Of a stretch of DNA of 15,984 nucleotides, positions 7,194 through 14,487 are shown piece after piece. The position numbers and the translations under genes were made by a program. A model generated the notes under the pieces. The model did not search any database, had not been told where the DNA came from, and worked only from the letters and a program-made list of their open reading frames with translations. The stretch's first letter is position 1. Each line of letters starts with the position of its first letter. Source of the stretch: Pirellulaceae bacterium (GTDB taxonomy: Bacteria > Planctomycetota > Planctomycetia > Pirellulales > Pirellulaceae); the NCBI GenBank assembly GCA_022448645.1, contig JAKVBZ010000100.1, forward strand, positions 1 through 15,984, in the 5' to 3' direction.

Positions 7194-8279
7194 TTACCGC
7201 TGGACGCGAGCCGAACCTCCCTGAGCCAACGCTTCGACTTCTGGCAGTTTTGCCATCGTTACGTCCCCAGGAAAAGTAGGTAGGAGTGCTCCGTGGGCCC
7301 AACCCAACCTTAAGGCTTCCTCTGGTTGTCGACCGTTGAGCAGCCCATAGATCAATCCTGCAGCGAAACCATCTCCGCCACCGATACGATCAAGTACGTC
7401 CAATTGGCATGTGGGACTTTCAAAACGTTCTCCATTGAGCCAAAGCACGGAGCCCCATCCGTGACGATTTGTGGAATGAACGTCACGTAGCGTTGTTGCC
7501 ACCATTTTGACATTGGGAAACTTGTCAGTGACGGTGTTCATCATTTCAAAGAAAGAAGATGAGCTCAGCTTGGACTGCTGGTCGTCAACTTCTGGTCCTT
7601 CGATGCCAAGGCATTGCTGTAAATCTTCCTCATTGCCGAAAAGAGCGTCGACGTGGCTGACAATGCGAGACATGGTTTCATGGCAGCTCTGAATACCTCC
7701 CCGAGAGGTCCACAATTTGTCGCGGTAATTCAAATCAAATGAGTTGATAGCGCCGGCGGATTTGGCCGCTTGCATCGCGTCGATGATCAGATCCGCTGTC
7801 GATGCAGATAGGGCAGAGAAAATTCCTCCCGAATGAAACCAACGCACGCCTTGTGAGAAGATTCCTGGCCAGTCGAAGTCGCCCGGCTTCAGCATCGCGC
7901 CTGCTTCGTTGGCCCGATTATAGAACACGACCGGAGGTCGTACGCCCTGACCACGGTCACTATAAACGGTGGCCATGTTGGGTCCACGGACGCCGTCGTG
8001 TTCGAACCATTTGTAAAACGGAGTCACGCCCATTTCTCGGACGCGGGCCTGGATCAATTCACCGATGCCATAGTCCACCATGGCCGCGGCAATACCCGTC
8101 TTTAAGTGAAAGCAATCAGCCAGGTTGGCAGCTACGTTGTATTCACCACCGGAAACGTGCACGTCGAAACTTCTAGCTCGACGGAAAGGGACGACGCCTG
8201 GGTCGACACGGTGCACAAGCGAACCCAATGCCAAAAAGTCTAAGGTGCAGTTGTCTGTCCGAATTGGTAATGCATTCAT
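7194..8279 (-). CDS. kdgK: PfkB-family sugar kinase, probably 2-keto-3-deoxygluconate kinase
   Basis: Ribokinase-like (PfkB) carbohydrate kinase, 361 aa from the ATG at 8279. Visible marks are the N-terminal substrate motif SGGEYNVAANLA (44-55), FDLNYRDKLW (181-190, a stretch typical of 2-keto-3-deoxygluconate kinases), GNEEDL (215-220) and the C-terminal PfkB signature DRIGGGDGFAAGL (297-309), with the catalytic Asp at about 303. A KDG kinase would make 2-keto-3-deoxy-6-phosphogluconate for Entner-Doudoroff-type cleavage during uronate or polysaccharide breakdown, which suits planctomycete carbon use. Other PfkB sugar kinases cannot be excluded. An in-frame TTG at 8291 would add four residues. 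No KDPG aldolase or uronate gene is adjacent, so the context does not confirm the substrate. Confidence 0.8.
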   Translation of the reverse strand: MNALPIRTDNCTLDFLALGSLVHRVDPGVVPFRRARSFDVHVSGGEYNVAANLADCFHLKTGIAAAMVDYGIGELIQARVREMGVTPFYKWFEHDGVRGPNMATVYSDRGQGVRPPVVFYNRANEAGAMLKPGDFDWPGIFSQGVRWFHSGGIFSALSASTADLIIDAMQAAKSAGAINSFDLNYRDKLWTSRGGIQSCHETMSRIVSHVDALFGNEEDLQQCLGIEGPEVDDQQSKLSSSSFFEMMNTVTDKFPNVKMVATTLRDVHSTNRHGWGSVLWLNGERFESPTCQLDVLDRIGGGDGFAAGLIYGLLNGRQPEEALRLGWAHGALLPTFPGDVTMAKLPEVEALAQGGSARVQR

Positions 8280-8503
8280 GATTGGTTTCAATTCTCTACA
8301 AGGTCTTTGTCAACTCAACGAACTGTCCTGCCTGCCCAAATAGCGCCTGGAATCAACTGGGAAGGTCCCAGATTTTCCGGGTGATTTTTATAAGTTAACG
8401 GGAGTCAGTTACCACATGAAATGCTAGTTTCGGTGTGGCATTCGGCTTCCGTTTCGTACTTTTAACATGATAGAAAAGTTTTGGATGATTGCGTTCCAAT
8501 TTG

Positions 8504-8532
8504 TTGACATTAAGTGAGGGATCGATTACAAA
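8504..8532 (+). promoter_or_regulatory. Sigma70-like promoter candidate
   Basis: TTGACA (8504-8509), a perfect -35 consensus, is followed after 17 bp by TACAAA (8527-8532), which matches four of six bases of the -10 consensus. It reads rightward, about 555 nt upstream of the ECF sigma start, so it would give a long leader or an independent short transcript. Confidence 0.45.
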
Positions 8533-8614
8533 ATACTGAAGCTGCCAAGTATTTGTTAATGAGCGTTGATTGAAGAAGTTCTAAGGCTCATTTGTTTGCA
8601 GTGTTCCTTCTAAT

Positions 8615-8642
8615 TAAGCAATGACTTCCAAATAAGCAATGA
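8615..8642. repeat. Direct repeat TAAGCAATGA x2
   Basis: Two exact copies of TAAGCAATGA at 8615-8624 and 8633-8642, with starts 18 bp apart. They lie about 80-110 bp downstream of the promoter candidate. They could be a tandem protein-binding site, though chance in AT-rich DNA is possible. Confidence 0.35.
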
Positions 8643-8762
8643 ATTGTATCGTTCCGCAGGTGGATGCGGGCGACGTCGTTCAAGTTGGTCAGTGTCCAGG
8701 GCCGAGCATGCTGACCATTCACAAATTGCCATGGGCATTTAGTTAAACGGAGGTTTTATCAC

Positions 8763-8795
8763 CCGGACCTCAAAGTGTCTATCCTCTCTGTCCGG
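8763..8795. other. Potential hairpin in the long leader
   Basis: CCGGAC at 8763-8768 pairs with GTCCGG at 8790-8795, a six-pair GC-rich stem with a 21-nt loop. There is no downstream T-tract, so it is not an obvious terminator. Confidence 0.25.
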
Positions 8796-8818
8796 TAATT
8801 GGCTTATTGCTCGGACAG

Positions 8819-8839
8819 CTCATAGAGCTACGCTCTGAG
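8819..8839. other. Second potential hairpin in the long leader
   Basis: CTC-AT-AGAGC, loop TAC, GCTCT-GAG: eight pairs interrupted by a two-base bulge. It follows the 8763-8795 hairpin by about 23 nt; together they suggest a structured RNA segment upstream of the sigma gene. Confidence 0.25.
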
Positions 8840-9088
8840 GGGCCAGCATGCATGTTGGTTTCTCTGTGGCGGTTTGCCATTGGAAGCAGCGTACTGAGGT
8901 CATTGTGGCCTAGTCGCTGGGAACGGCAGGTTCTTGAGTGTGGTGGCGTTTGTTCATTTGTTTATGTGTTCAATGTCCAGTTGTCGCGGGGGTCTTTAGG
9001 CATGTCGACAAAGCGTTCGGTCAATTTGGCTGTCCGCGTTGATTTACGGGAATGTGAGCACAGAATGATATCGACCCTATAGCGTACG

Positions 9089-9823
9089 TTGAGGATTCAA
9101 ACCATTACGTCTCGACCACTCACATCCGACGCTGCCCAGGTGGCGGTCTCTGCGGAAGACCAGCGTGAATCAGCACGACTGGACGACGGTACTGCATCTC
9201 AAGAGACTTCTTGTATTACGGCCGATGCGTCTGAAACTCTGAATACAAGCCTTTTGATGCGAGTTCAATCGGCTGACGACGAGGCTTGGCAGAGACTAGT
9301 CCATCTGTATTCTCCTCTAGTCTATCGTCTTTGTCGTCGTAGTCAGTTGCAACAGGACGACGCTCAAGATATTGCTCAAGAAGTTTTTCGCGCGATTCAT
9401 CGTCGAGTTGTTGATTTTAAAAAACAGGGGAAACGGCATAGCTTTCGAGGCTGGCTATGGACCATCACTCGGAACAAGATTCGCGATTTGGCGCGTGCGC
9501 GCGCTGGACGAGAAAAAGCTGTAGGAGGTACGCAGATTCAATGGAGATTGGGCGCAGTCCCTGATGTAAATGATGAGCTAGTTAACGACGAGTCACATTG
9601 GGTGCCTACTCAAGACGATAAACACCAGCTGTTGCATGGTGTTTTGGATGTAATACGAGCCGAATTCGCGGATAACACTTTTCAGGCCTTTTGGAGATCT
9701 GCTGTAAAGGGTCATACCTCGGCTGAGATAGCAGAAGATTTGGACATGACCAAATCGGCGGTGAGGCAGGCCAAGTACCGTATTTTGCGCCGCTTGCGGC
9801 AAGAGATGGGAGATTTGATTTAG
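9089..9823 (+). CDS. ECF-type RNA polymerase sigma factor
   Basis: Group 4 (extracytoplasmic function) sigma-70 factor that would direct RNA polymerase to a dedicated promoter set. Numbered from the TTG at 9089 (244 aa), residues 53-137 carry sigma region 2, with AWQRLVHLYSPLVYRLCRR, then DDAQDIAQEVFRAIHRR (region 2.2 core contact) and FRGWLWTITRNKIRDLARAR (regions 2.3-2.4). Residues 180-240 carry region 4, with the recognition helix in TSAEIAEDLDMTKSAVRQAKYRILRRLRQ. The start is uncertain: a GTG at 9140 is also possible, and the conserved block TSLLMRVQSADDEAW begins near residue 53, so up to about 50 residues may be a non-conserved extension or not translated. It lies 261 bp upstream of the kinase with an anti-sigma-like zinc motif, the likely regulatory partner. 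No classical separate anti-sigma gene is present. Confidence 0.88.
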   Translation: MRIQTITSRPLTSDAAQVAVSAEDQRESARLDDGTASQETSCITADASETLNTSLLMRVQSADDEAWQRLVHLYSPLVYRLCRRSQLQQDDAQDIAQEVFRAIHRRVVDFKKQGKRHSFRGWLWTITRNKIRDLARARAGREKAVGGTQIQWRLGAVPDVNDELVNDESHWVPTQDDKHQLLHGVLDVIRAEFADNTFQAFWRSAVKGHTSAEIAEDLDMTKSAVRQAKYRILRRLRQEMGDLI

Positions 9824-9867
9824 TTGGCTTAGGTTGAAACGCCTTTGGCCTCCACGAATTGTGCTGT

Positions 9868-9896
9868 TCGCCAGCCTGTTGCCGAAAGACTGGCGA
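9868..9896. other. Hairpin between sigma and kinase genes
   Basis: TCGCCAG at 9868-9874 pairs with CTGGCGA at 9890-9896, a perfect seven-pair stem with a 15-nt loop, about 45 nt after the sigma stop codon. It lacks a U-tract, so it may be an mRNA-stability or partial-termination element rather than an intrinsic terminator. Confidence 0.3.
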
Positions 9897-10071
9897 GAAG
9901 TGCGACGGCGGGCCATTACGGAAAAGCGCAAAGCATTGTGTGTTACGTGTGGTCTCTCGTTGCGCGTGAGCGTTGGTTTGGTGGAGGTAGACCAGGCACT
10001 CAGTCGGCGGCGAGTGTCGAGATAGTTACCGTTTAGACTTTTTACGTTGTCCTACCGTACAGTCGATGGCG

Positions 10072-10077
10072 AAGGAG
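10072..10077 (+). promoter_or_regulatory. Shine-Dalgarno deciding the GTG start of the kinase
   Basis: AAGGAG, 7 nt before the GTG at 10085. It is one of the best ribosome-binding sites in the window and confirms that the N-terminal zinc-motif region is translated. Confidence 0.65.
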
Positions 10078-10084
10078 AAACTCA

Positions 10085-13042
10085 GTGAGTCACGTCGAGT
10101 GTCCGACGCGAGATCAGCTCGCTGATTATTTACTGGGCGTCTTGGAAGAACCCGTGGCCGATTGGGTCATGGGGCATCTCGAGAATTGCGCTGAATGTGA
10201 TGGCATGATTGGACAATTGGAGGATATTTCGGATTCTGTGATTGCCGGGTTACGGGAACCACCTTCCTCCGATGAGTGCTGGTGTGAACCAGGCTACCAG
10301 AAGCTCATATCTGGTCTGGGAAAGCTCCATCTAGCCGCCTTAGATAGTGGGGCCAGTGTACTTTCATTGCGAAAGCCTGAACAGTTGGATGAATATCGAG
10401 TACTCGAAAAAATTGGCGAAGGTGGCATGGGAGCCGTTTATCGTGCACTTCACACAAAGCTTGACCGTGTTGTCGCGTTAAAAGTGTTGTCGCAAAAGCG
10501 GTTGAGTCGCGGCGATGCAGTGAGTCGTTTCGAACGTGAAATGAAGGCGGTGGGAAAACTGAACCATCCCAACATCGTTCACGCGTACGACGCTGGTGAA
10601 GCCGAAGATATGCCATATTTGGTGATGGAATTTGTGCAGGGAATCGATTTGAGACATTTGGTCAAAGAAATAGGGCCACTGCCAATTCCTGAAGCCTGCG
10701 AGATCGTACGGCAGGCAGCAGCGGGGCTTGATCATGCTTACCGACATGGCATGGTTCATCGGGATATCAAACCGTCGAATCTTATGCTCACTTACGTTGG
10801 AAGTGTGAAAGTGCTGGATTTGGGAATCGCATTGCTGCAGGACCAACCCGTCGAGGAAACCGATTTAACCAACGAAGGCCAATTGATAGGGACCATCGAG
10901 TACATGGCGCCAGAACAAGGAGATAATAGCCATGTCGTCGACACACGCGCCGATATTTACAGTTTAGGAGCTACGCTCTACAAGTTGCTTTCCGGTAACA
11001 CGCCATTCCACGGAAAGAAGTACGAGACACTGCTGAAAAAGATAAAGGCTTTGGTCGACGAACCAGTGCCGCCGATTCGTGGATTGCGGGCGGACGTGTC
11101 CGAAGGATTGGCCTGTGTCCTTCATCGCATGTTGGCCAAATCTCCCGAAGATCGTTACCTGCGACCGCGTGATGTGGTGGAAATGTTGTCGACTCATGCC
11201 ACCGGCGCCGACCTGCCTGATCTTCTGCGTAAACATCTTCTCGTCCAAGGCGAGGCCCAGGCTGTTGCTACGGCTGGGCCCCAAGGCGATCTTGAGGCGA
11301 CACCTGGAGTCGCTGTCGTTGGGGCGAACGTTGCGGTTCGTAAACGTGTAACTAGTACCAACCTGACCAATAAGAACGATGTTGGCCAGTCGTGTGTGGG
11401 GATCATCACTGACGGAACTAGAAGCGTCGCAACGGCTGCACCCCCACAGTCTCGAAACCCCGGTGCGTTCGGTTTGGTGGTCCTATGGACTTTGCTGTTT
11501 TTCGCCACAGCCATCGGGACCATGGCTGTGTTGGTAGCTCCCCAGATGTTCGACACGGTGAGACATTGGCTGGGAGCAGCTGCTAAAGTTCAAACAGACG
11601 ATCAAGAGGCTTTGTTCAAAAATGACTGGGACACCGACCTGGTTGACCAGACATACGACATGCCATTTACGAACGACAAGTCTGCTGGTGATTCTGAGAA
11701 TGATCGGCAGGAGACACAAGTAGATTGGCAATCCTCGGTCGTCAATCCCATCAAATTGGTGGCCAATGGTGTCACGTTGTTGGGTCGTGAAGACCCGACG
11801 CAAGTTCAAACGCAGTACGTTACTGAGCGTCACTGGGCAGGGCTGGAGAATTGGTTGTTGGAGGAGATCAATGACGTCGGATCTACGGACCCACACACGG
11901 TGGGAAGGCTTGGAATTCGGGGAGCCCACAATTGGATTCGATGGGAGTTGTGGGGGCCAGCGACGTTTTCACCTCGTTTGGTTTGGGTGCAGTCTGTTGA
12001 TCAGGAGATGACGGAATTACAACTGGCAAACACGCACGATTTGCTAGTTGCGACCGCTACCAACGCGGAATGGTACGCCTGGGACTTGGTTTCGGGGCAA
12101 GATGCCCGACCGGAGACGCTTCTTCCAGCGGGGATGGTCACGGCACGCATAGCGCCAGCGGGGGACGTTGTTGTCGGGATTGGCGGTAATGCCACCGTTA
12201 GTTTATTGCGGCGAGTCCAAGATGGACGATTGTCGCGCGTGGCTCCTTTGTCAGACATTCAATCTGGGATTGATTGTCTGGACGTTTCATCCCGGGGCGT
12301 GCTGGCATGGGGCGACCGCGTCGGACGATTACAGCTCAAGCAACCCAATGCGGTATCCAAACAACAGATCTACGAGGACGATAATCCGATCGCAGCTGTG
12401 CAATGGAATCATCAGGGAGACGTTCTCGTGGCGTCTGTCGCAGCGCCGGGCCAGCAATCGACTCAGCAGTTTTTGTTATGGAATGCTCCTCAGGAGAAAG
12501 CTCGGGCTGTCTTGTCTCATGAGTTTTTGCTAACTCACGTGTTTGATCTGTCTTCTAACGGTCGATGGGTGGTGACGGTAGCTTCGACGGGTGACAAGTT
12601 GGTTGTCTGGGATTCGACGGGGACAAAACTGCGTTCTATTTCGGTTCCTGACGGAAACGTCTCCGACGTGTGTTTTTTGCCACAGTCACCAGTGGTGGTT
12701 GTGGGCGATCATCAAGGCCAGCTAAAGATGATCGATGTCAATACGGGACGACTACTTCGTCCACCCGTAGGTGGTCATGGGCAAACTATCGTCGAGTTGC
12801 GTGTAGCACCGAATGGACATGTTCTCGTGTCACGCGATGCTTGTGGAGAAATCGGGATTTGGGATCTATCGAGAAATGGTCCCGATCTTGTTGTCCTCGG
12901 AAAGGCGGAACGGTTGACCGCCATGACTGTGTCGCTCGATGGAACGTTATTGGCTGTCGCAGGAAGCAACGATCAAGGCAGTACTGGACAAATTGGATTG
13001 TGGCTTCTATCTACAGGCGAATCGTTATGGAACCAGCAATGA
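10085..13042 (+). CDS. Transmembrane Ser/Thr protein kinase with anti-sigma-like zinc motif and WD40-like sensor region
   Basis: A 985-aa signalling protein. Residues 1-60 resemble a zinc-binding anti-sigma domain: a short helical segment (DQLADYLLGVL), then HLENCAEC with His31, Cys35 and Cys38 in the HxxxCxxC pattern. Residues 104-370 are a complete Hanks-type kinase: glycine loop GEGGMGAVY (111-119), ATP Lys133, catalytic HRDIKPSN (Asp227), DLG in place of DFG (245-247) and APE (275-277). The linker to 462 is Ala/Thr-rich. One membrane helix follows (about 463-485). The C-terminal 500 residues carry degenerate WD40-like blades (YAWDLVSG, LLWN, LVVWDSTG, IGIWDLS, IGLWLLSTG), presumably outside the cytoplasm. 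GTG start set by AAGGAG at 10072-10077. Its stop overlaps the next gene's start (ATGA). It probably controls the upstream ECF factor, the downstream sigma54 activator, or both; substrates are inferred, not shown. Confidence 0.9.
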   Translation: MSHVECPTRDQLADYLLGVLEEPVADWVMGHLENCAECDGMIGQLEDISDSVIAGLREPPSSDECWCEPGYQKLISGLGKLHLAALDSGASVLSLRKPEQLDEYRVLEKIGEGGMGAVYRALHTKLDRVVALKVLSQKRLSRGDAVSRFEREMKAVGKLNHPNIVHAYDAGEAEDMPYLVMEFVQGIDLRHLVKEIGPLPIPEACEIVRQAAAGLDHAYRHGMVHRDIKPSNLMLTYVGSVKVLDLGIALLQDQPVEETDLTNEGQLIGTIEYMAPEQGDNSHVVDTRADIYSLGATLYKLLSGNTPFHGKKYETLLKKIKALVDEPVPPIRGLRADVSEGLACVLHRMLAKSPEDRYLRPRDVVEMLSTHATGADLPDLLRKHLLVQGEAQAVATAGPQGDLEATPGVAVVGANVAVRKRVTSTNLTNKNDVGQSCVGIITDGTRSVATAAPPQSRNPGAFGLVVLWTLLFFATAIGTMAVLVAPQMFDTVRHWLGAAAKVQTDDQEALFKNDWDTDLVDQTYDMPFTNDKSAGDSENDRQETQVDWQSSVVNPIKLVANGVTLLGREDPTQVQTQYVTERHWAGLENWLLEEINDVGSTDPHTVGRLGIRGAHNWIRWELWGPATFSPRLVWVQSVDQEMTELQLANTHDLLVATATNAEWYAWDLVSGQDARPETLLPAGMVTARIAPAGDVVVGIGGNATVSLLRRVQDGRLSRVAPLSDIQSGIDCLDVSSRGVLAWGDRVGRLQLKQPNAVSKQQIYEDDNPIAAVQWNHQGDVLVASVAAPGQQSTQQFLLWNAPQEKARAVLSHEFLLTHVFDLSSNGRWVVTVASTGDKLVVWDSTGTKLRSISVPDGNVSDVCFLPQSPVVVVGDHQGQLKMIDVNTGRLLRPPVGGHGQTIVELRVAPNGHVLVSRDACGEIGIWDLSRNGPDLVVLGKAERLTAMTVSLDGTLLAVAGSNDQGSTGQIGLWLLSTGESLWNQQ

Positions 13043-14469
13043 TGGAATCTTTAAACACTAATAAACAGTTCACCGTCGACGACAATTCGGTTTCGAAGGA
13101 AAACCATGTTGTGTTGTTGCTTAGCAACGATCACGAATTGCGAAGTGAGTTGTCGGGTGAATTGGGTGGGGCCTATTGCCTGATTCAATGCGATTCGCTG
13201 GAATCCTTAAAGCAGCAGCTTGCATCCACGGCACATCGAGCCGTGTTAGTGCATATGAGGCCCGAAACCATTGGGTCGACGTCGCCGAAGAGGTTCATGG
13301 CCGACATGACACAGGCTGTCGAGTTGGCTCCGATATATGCTCTTGTCGATCCTGATTGTCCCACGAAGCTGCTGCGGTTGGTCACTAAGGCGGTCGATAT
13401 GTGCTTGGATCTGCCGCTTGACTATGGGCGATTGAGACAGGCCTTGGACAACGGTCATGGAATGAGTCACGAACTGGAGCGACTGCTAAAGACTCTGCCT
13501 CACAAGACTCTCGTCGGGGGGCAGCATTTGTTGGTCACGTTTTCGCCTGAATTGTTCCAGACATTGGATGAATTGGAATTGGCTTCTCGTTATGACGTCA
13601 CTGTATTGCTTACTGGTGAGACGGGGTCAGGGAAAACGCATCTTGCTCAGGTCCTTCATGAATTGTCGCCCAGGTGCGATGAACGATTCGTCACCGTTGC
13701 GTGTGGTGCTATTCCTCCCGATTTGATCGAAAGCGAATTGTTTGGTTACGTCAAAGGAGCCTTTACTGGTGCCGATCGCGACAAAGAAGGTAAGTTTGCT
13801 GCCGCTGGGGATGGCACTTTGTTGTTGGACGAAATCGACGTTTTGCCGTTGGATCAACAAGCGAAGTTGTTGCGGGTTATCGAAACCAGTGAGTATGAAC
13901 CGGTTGGAAGCAATGAGACGCAATATTCGCAGGCTCGGCTGATTGTTGCTTCAAATGATGAACTACCGGGACTGGTCGATTCGGGGTTGTTTCGTCCCGA
14001 TTTGTACTATCGTTTGAATGTGGTCAATTTTCACCTGCCGCCATTACGGGACCGGCCATGGGACATTGAATACCTTGCTCGGCGCTTTGCCCTCGACTAT
14101 AGTCGCGGGCACAATATTAATCTGCGCGAAACCGATCCATCGTTTATCCAGGCGATACGCTCCTACGCATGGCCAGGAAATATTCGAGAACTGAAAAATG
14201 TTGTTCACCGGTCGGTGTTGTATTGCCGTCGAGGTAAGCTGACCGTTAGTGATTTGCCGAGTACGATCGGCGACGTTGCCGAAACCTTTTCGGCAACACC
14301 TCAAGGACCATTGAGGACGCTTGGCGAACAGATGGACATGCTCGAGCGACGGATCATCGAGGATTCCTTGCGACGCAATAAATATAGCCGCAAAGAAACT
14401 TCTTCAGAACTTGGTATCGGCCGAGTCACACTCTACAACAAAATGAAGCGATTCGATTTGCTCGATTGA
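13039..14469 (+). CDS. Sigma54-dependent enhancer-binding protein with degenerate receiver-like domain
   Basis: NtrC-type activator, 476 aa from the ATG at 13039, which overlaps the kinase stop codon (ATGA) and implies translational coupling. Residues 22-135 resemble a receiver (VVLLLSNDHELR, VLVHMRPE, LDLPLDYGRLRQAL), but the phospho-acceptor position reads His-Met rather than Asp and the conserved KP is LP, so aspartate phosphorylation looks impossible. Residues 165-400 are the AAA+ core: Walker A GETGSGKT (193-200), GAFTGA (240-245, sigma54 contact), Walker B LLLDEID (261-267), sensor I Asn306, arginine fingers near RPDLYYR (319-325) and sensor II WPGNIREL (378-385). Residues 445-472 are a Fis-type helix-turn-helix ending RVTLYNKMKRF. 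It would remodel sigma54 holoenzyme at enhancer-dependent promoters, controlled here perhaps by the neighbouring kinase. Longer upstream starts in the same frame would lie inside the kinase gene and are unlikely. Confidence 0.92.
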   Translation: MMESLNTNKQFTVDDNSVSKENHVVLLLSNDHELRSELSGELGGAYCLIQCDSLESLKQQLASTAHRAVLVHMRPETIGSTSPKRFMADMTQAVELAPIYALVDPDCPTKLLRLVTKAVDMCLDLPLDYGRLRQALDNGHGMSHELERLLKTLPHKTLVGGQHLLVTFSPELFQTLDELELASRYDVTVLLTGETGSGKTHLAQVLHELSPRCDERFVTVACGAIPPDLIESELFGYVKGAFTGADRDKEGKFAAAGDGTLLLDEIDVLPLDQQAKLLRVIETSEYEPVGSNETQYSQARLIVASNDELPGLVDSGLFRPDLYYRLNVVNFHLPPLRDRPWDIEYLARRFALDYSRGHNINLRETDPSFIQAIRSYAWPGNIRELKNVVHRSVLYCRRGKLTVSDLPSTIGDVAETFSATPQGPLRTLGEQMDMLERRIIEDSLRRNKYSRKETSSELGIGRVTLYNKMKRFDLLD

Positions 14470-14487
14470 ATAAGTTGCCCGAAGGGG

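Larger units (their letters stand above)
8280..9088. other. Long gene-poor region upstream of the ECF sigma gene
   Basis: About 800 bp without a convincing gene. It is AT-rich at about 8380-8645. It holds a TTGACA/TACAAA promoter-like pair (8504-8532), a TAAGCAATGA direct repeat (8615-8642), two potential hairpins (8763-8795 and 8819-8839) and a GGAGG at about 8750 that is not followed by any start codon. An open frame at 8807-9082 begins with TTG, has no protein-like features, and sits in frame with the sigma gene but ends at TAG six bases before it. The region could hold a long 5' leader, a small RNA, or unidentified regulatory sites for the sigma/kinase genes. Confidence 0.45.

Noticed and set aside
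8387..8392. Leftward TATAAA as a promoter for the sugar kinase
   Set aside because: It is a good -10-like hexamer about 110 nt from the start, but no -35-like hexamer lies 16-18 bp upstream, so it is not listed as a promoter.
8807..9082. Rightward 91-codon open frame just upstream of and in frame with the sigma gene
   Set aside because: It begins with TTG without a ribosome-binding site and has no protein-like pattern. The TAG at 9080 separates it from the sigma gene. An internal ATG at 9002 would give a 26-residue leader peptide, but nothing supports its translation.
8280..9088. Sigma54 (-24/-12) promoter upstream of the regulatory genes
   Set aside because: GG and GC pairs with 10-bp spacing were looked for; the nearest candidate, near 8856, departs from consensus in most other positions.
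9834..10036. Two overlapping 63-codon frames between sigma and kinase genes
   Set aside because: They overlap in different frames, lack ribosome-binding sites and show no domain or signal; a hairpin in the same DNA explains the region better.
12670..13038. N-terminal extension of the sigma54 activator frame into the kinase gene
   Set aside because: The extra residues are Arg/Ser/Cys-rich and overlap conserved kinase C-terminal blades; the ATGA overlap at 13039 gives a natural start.
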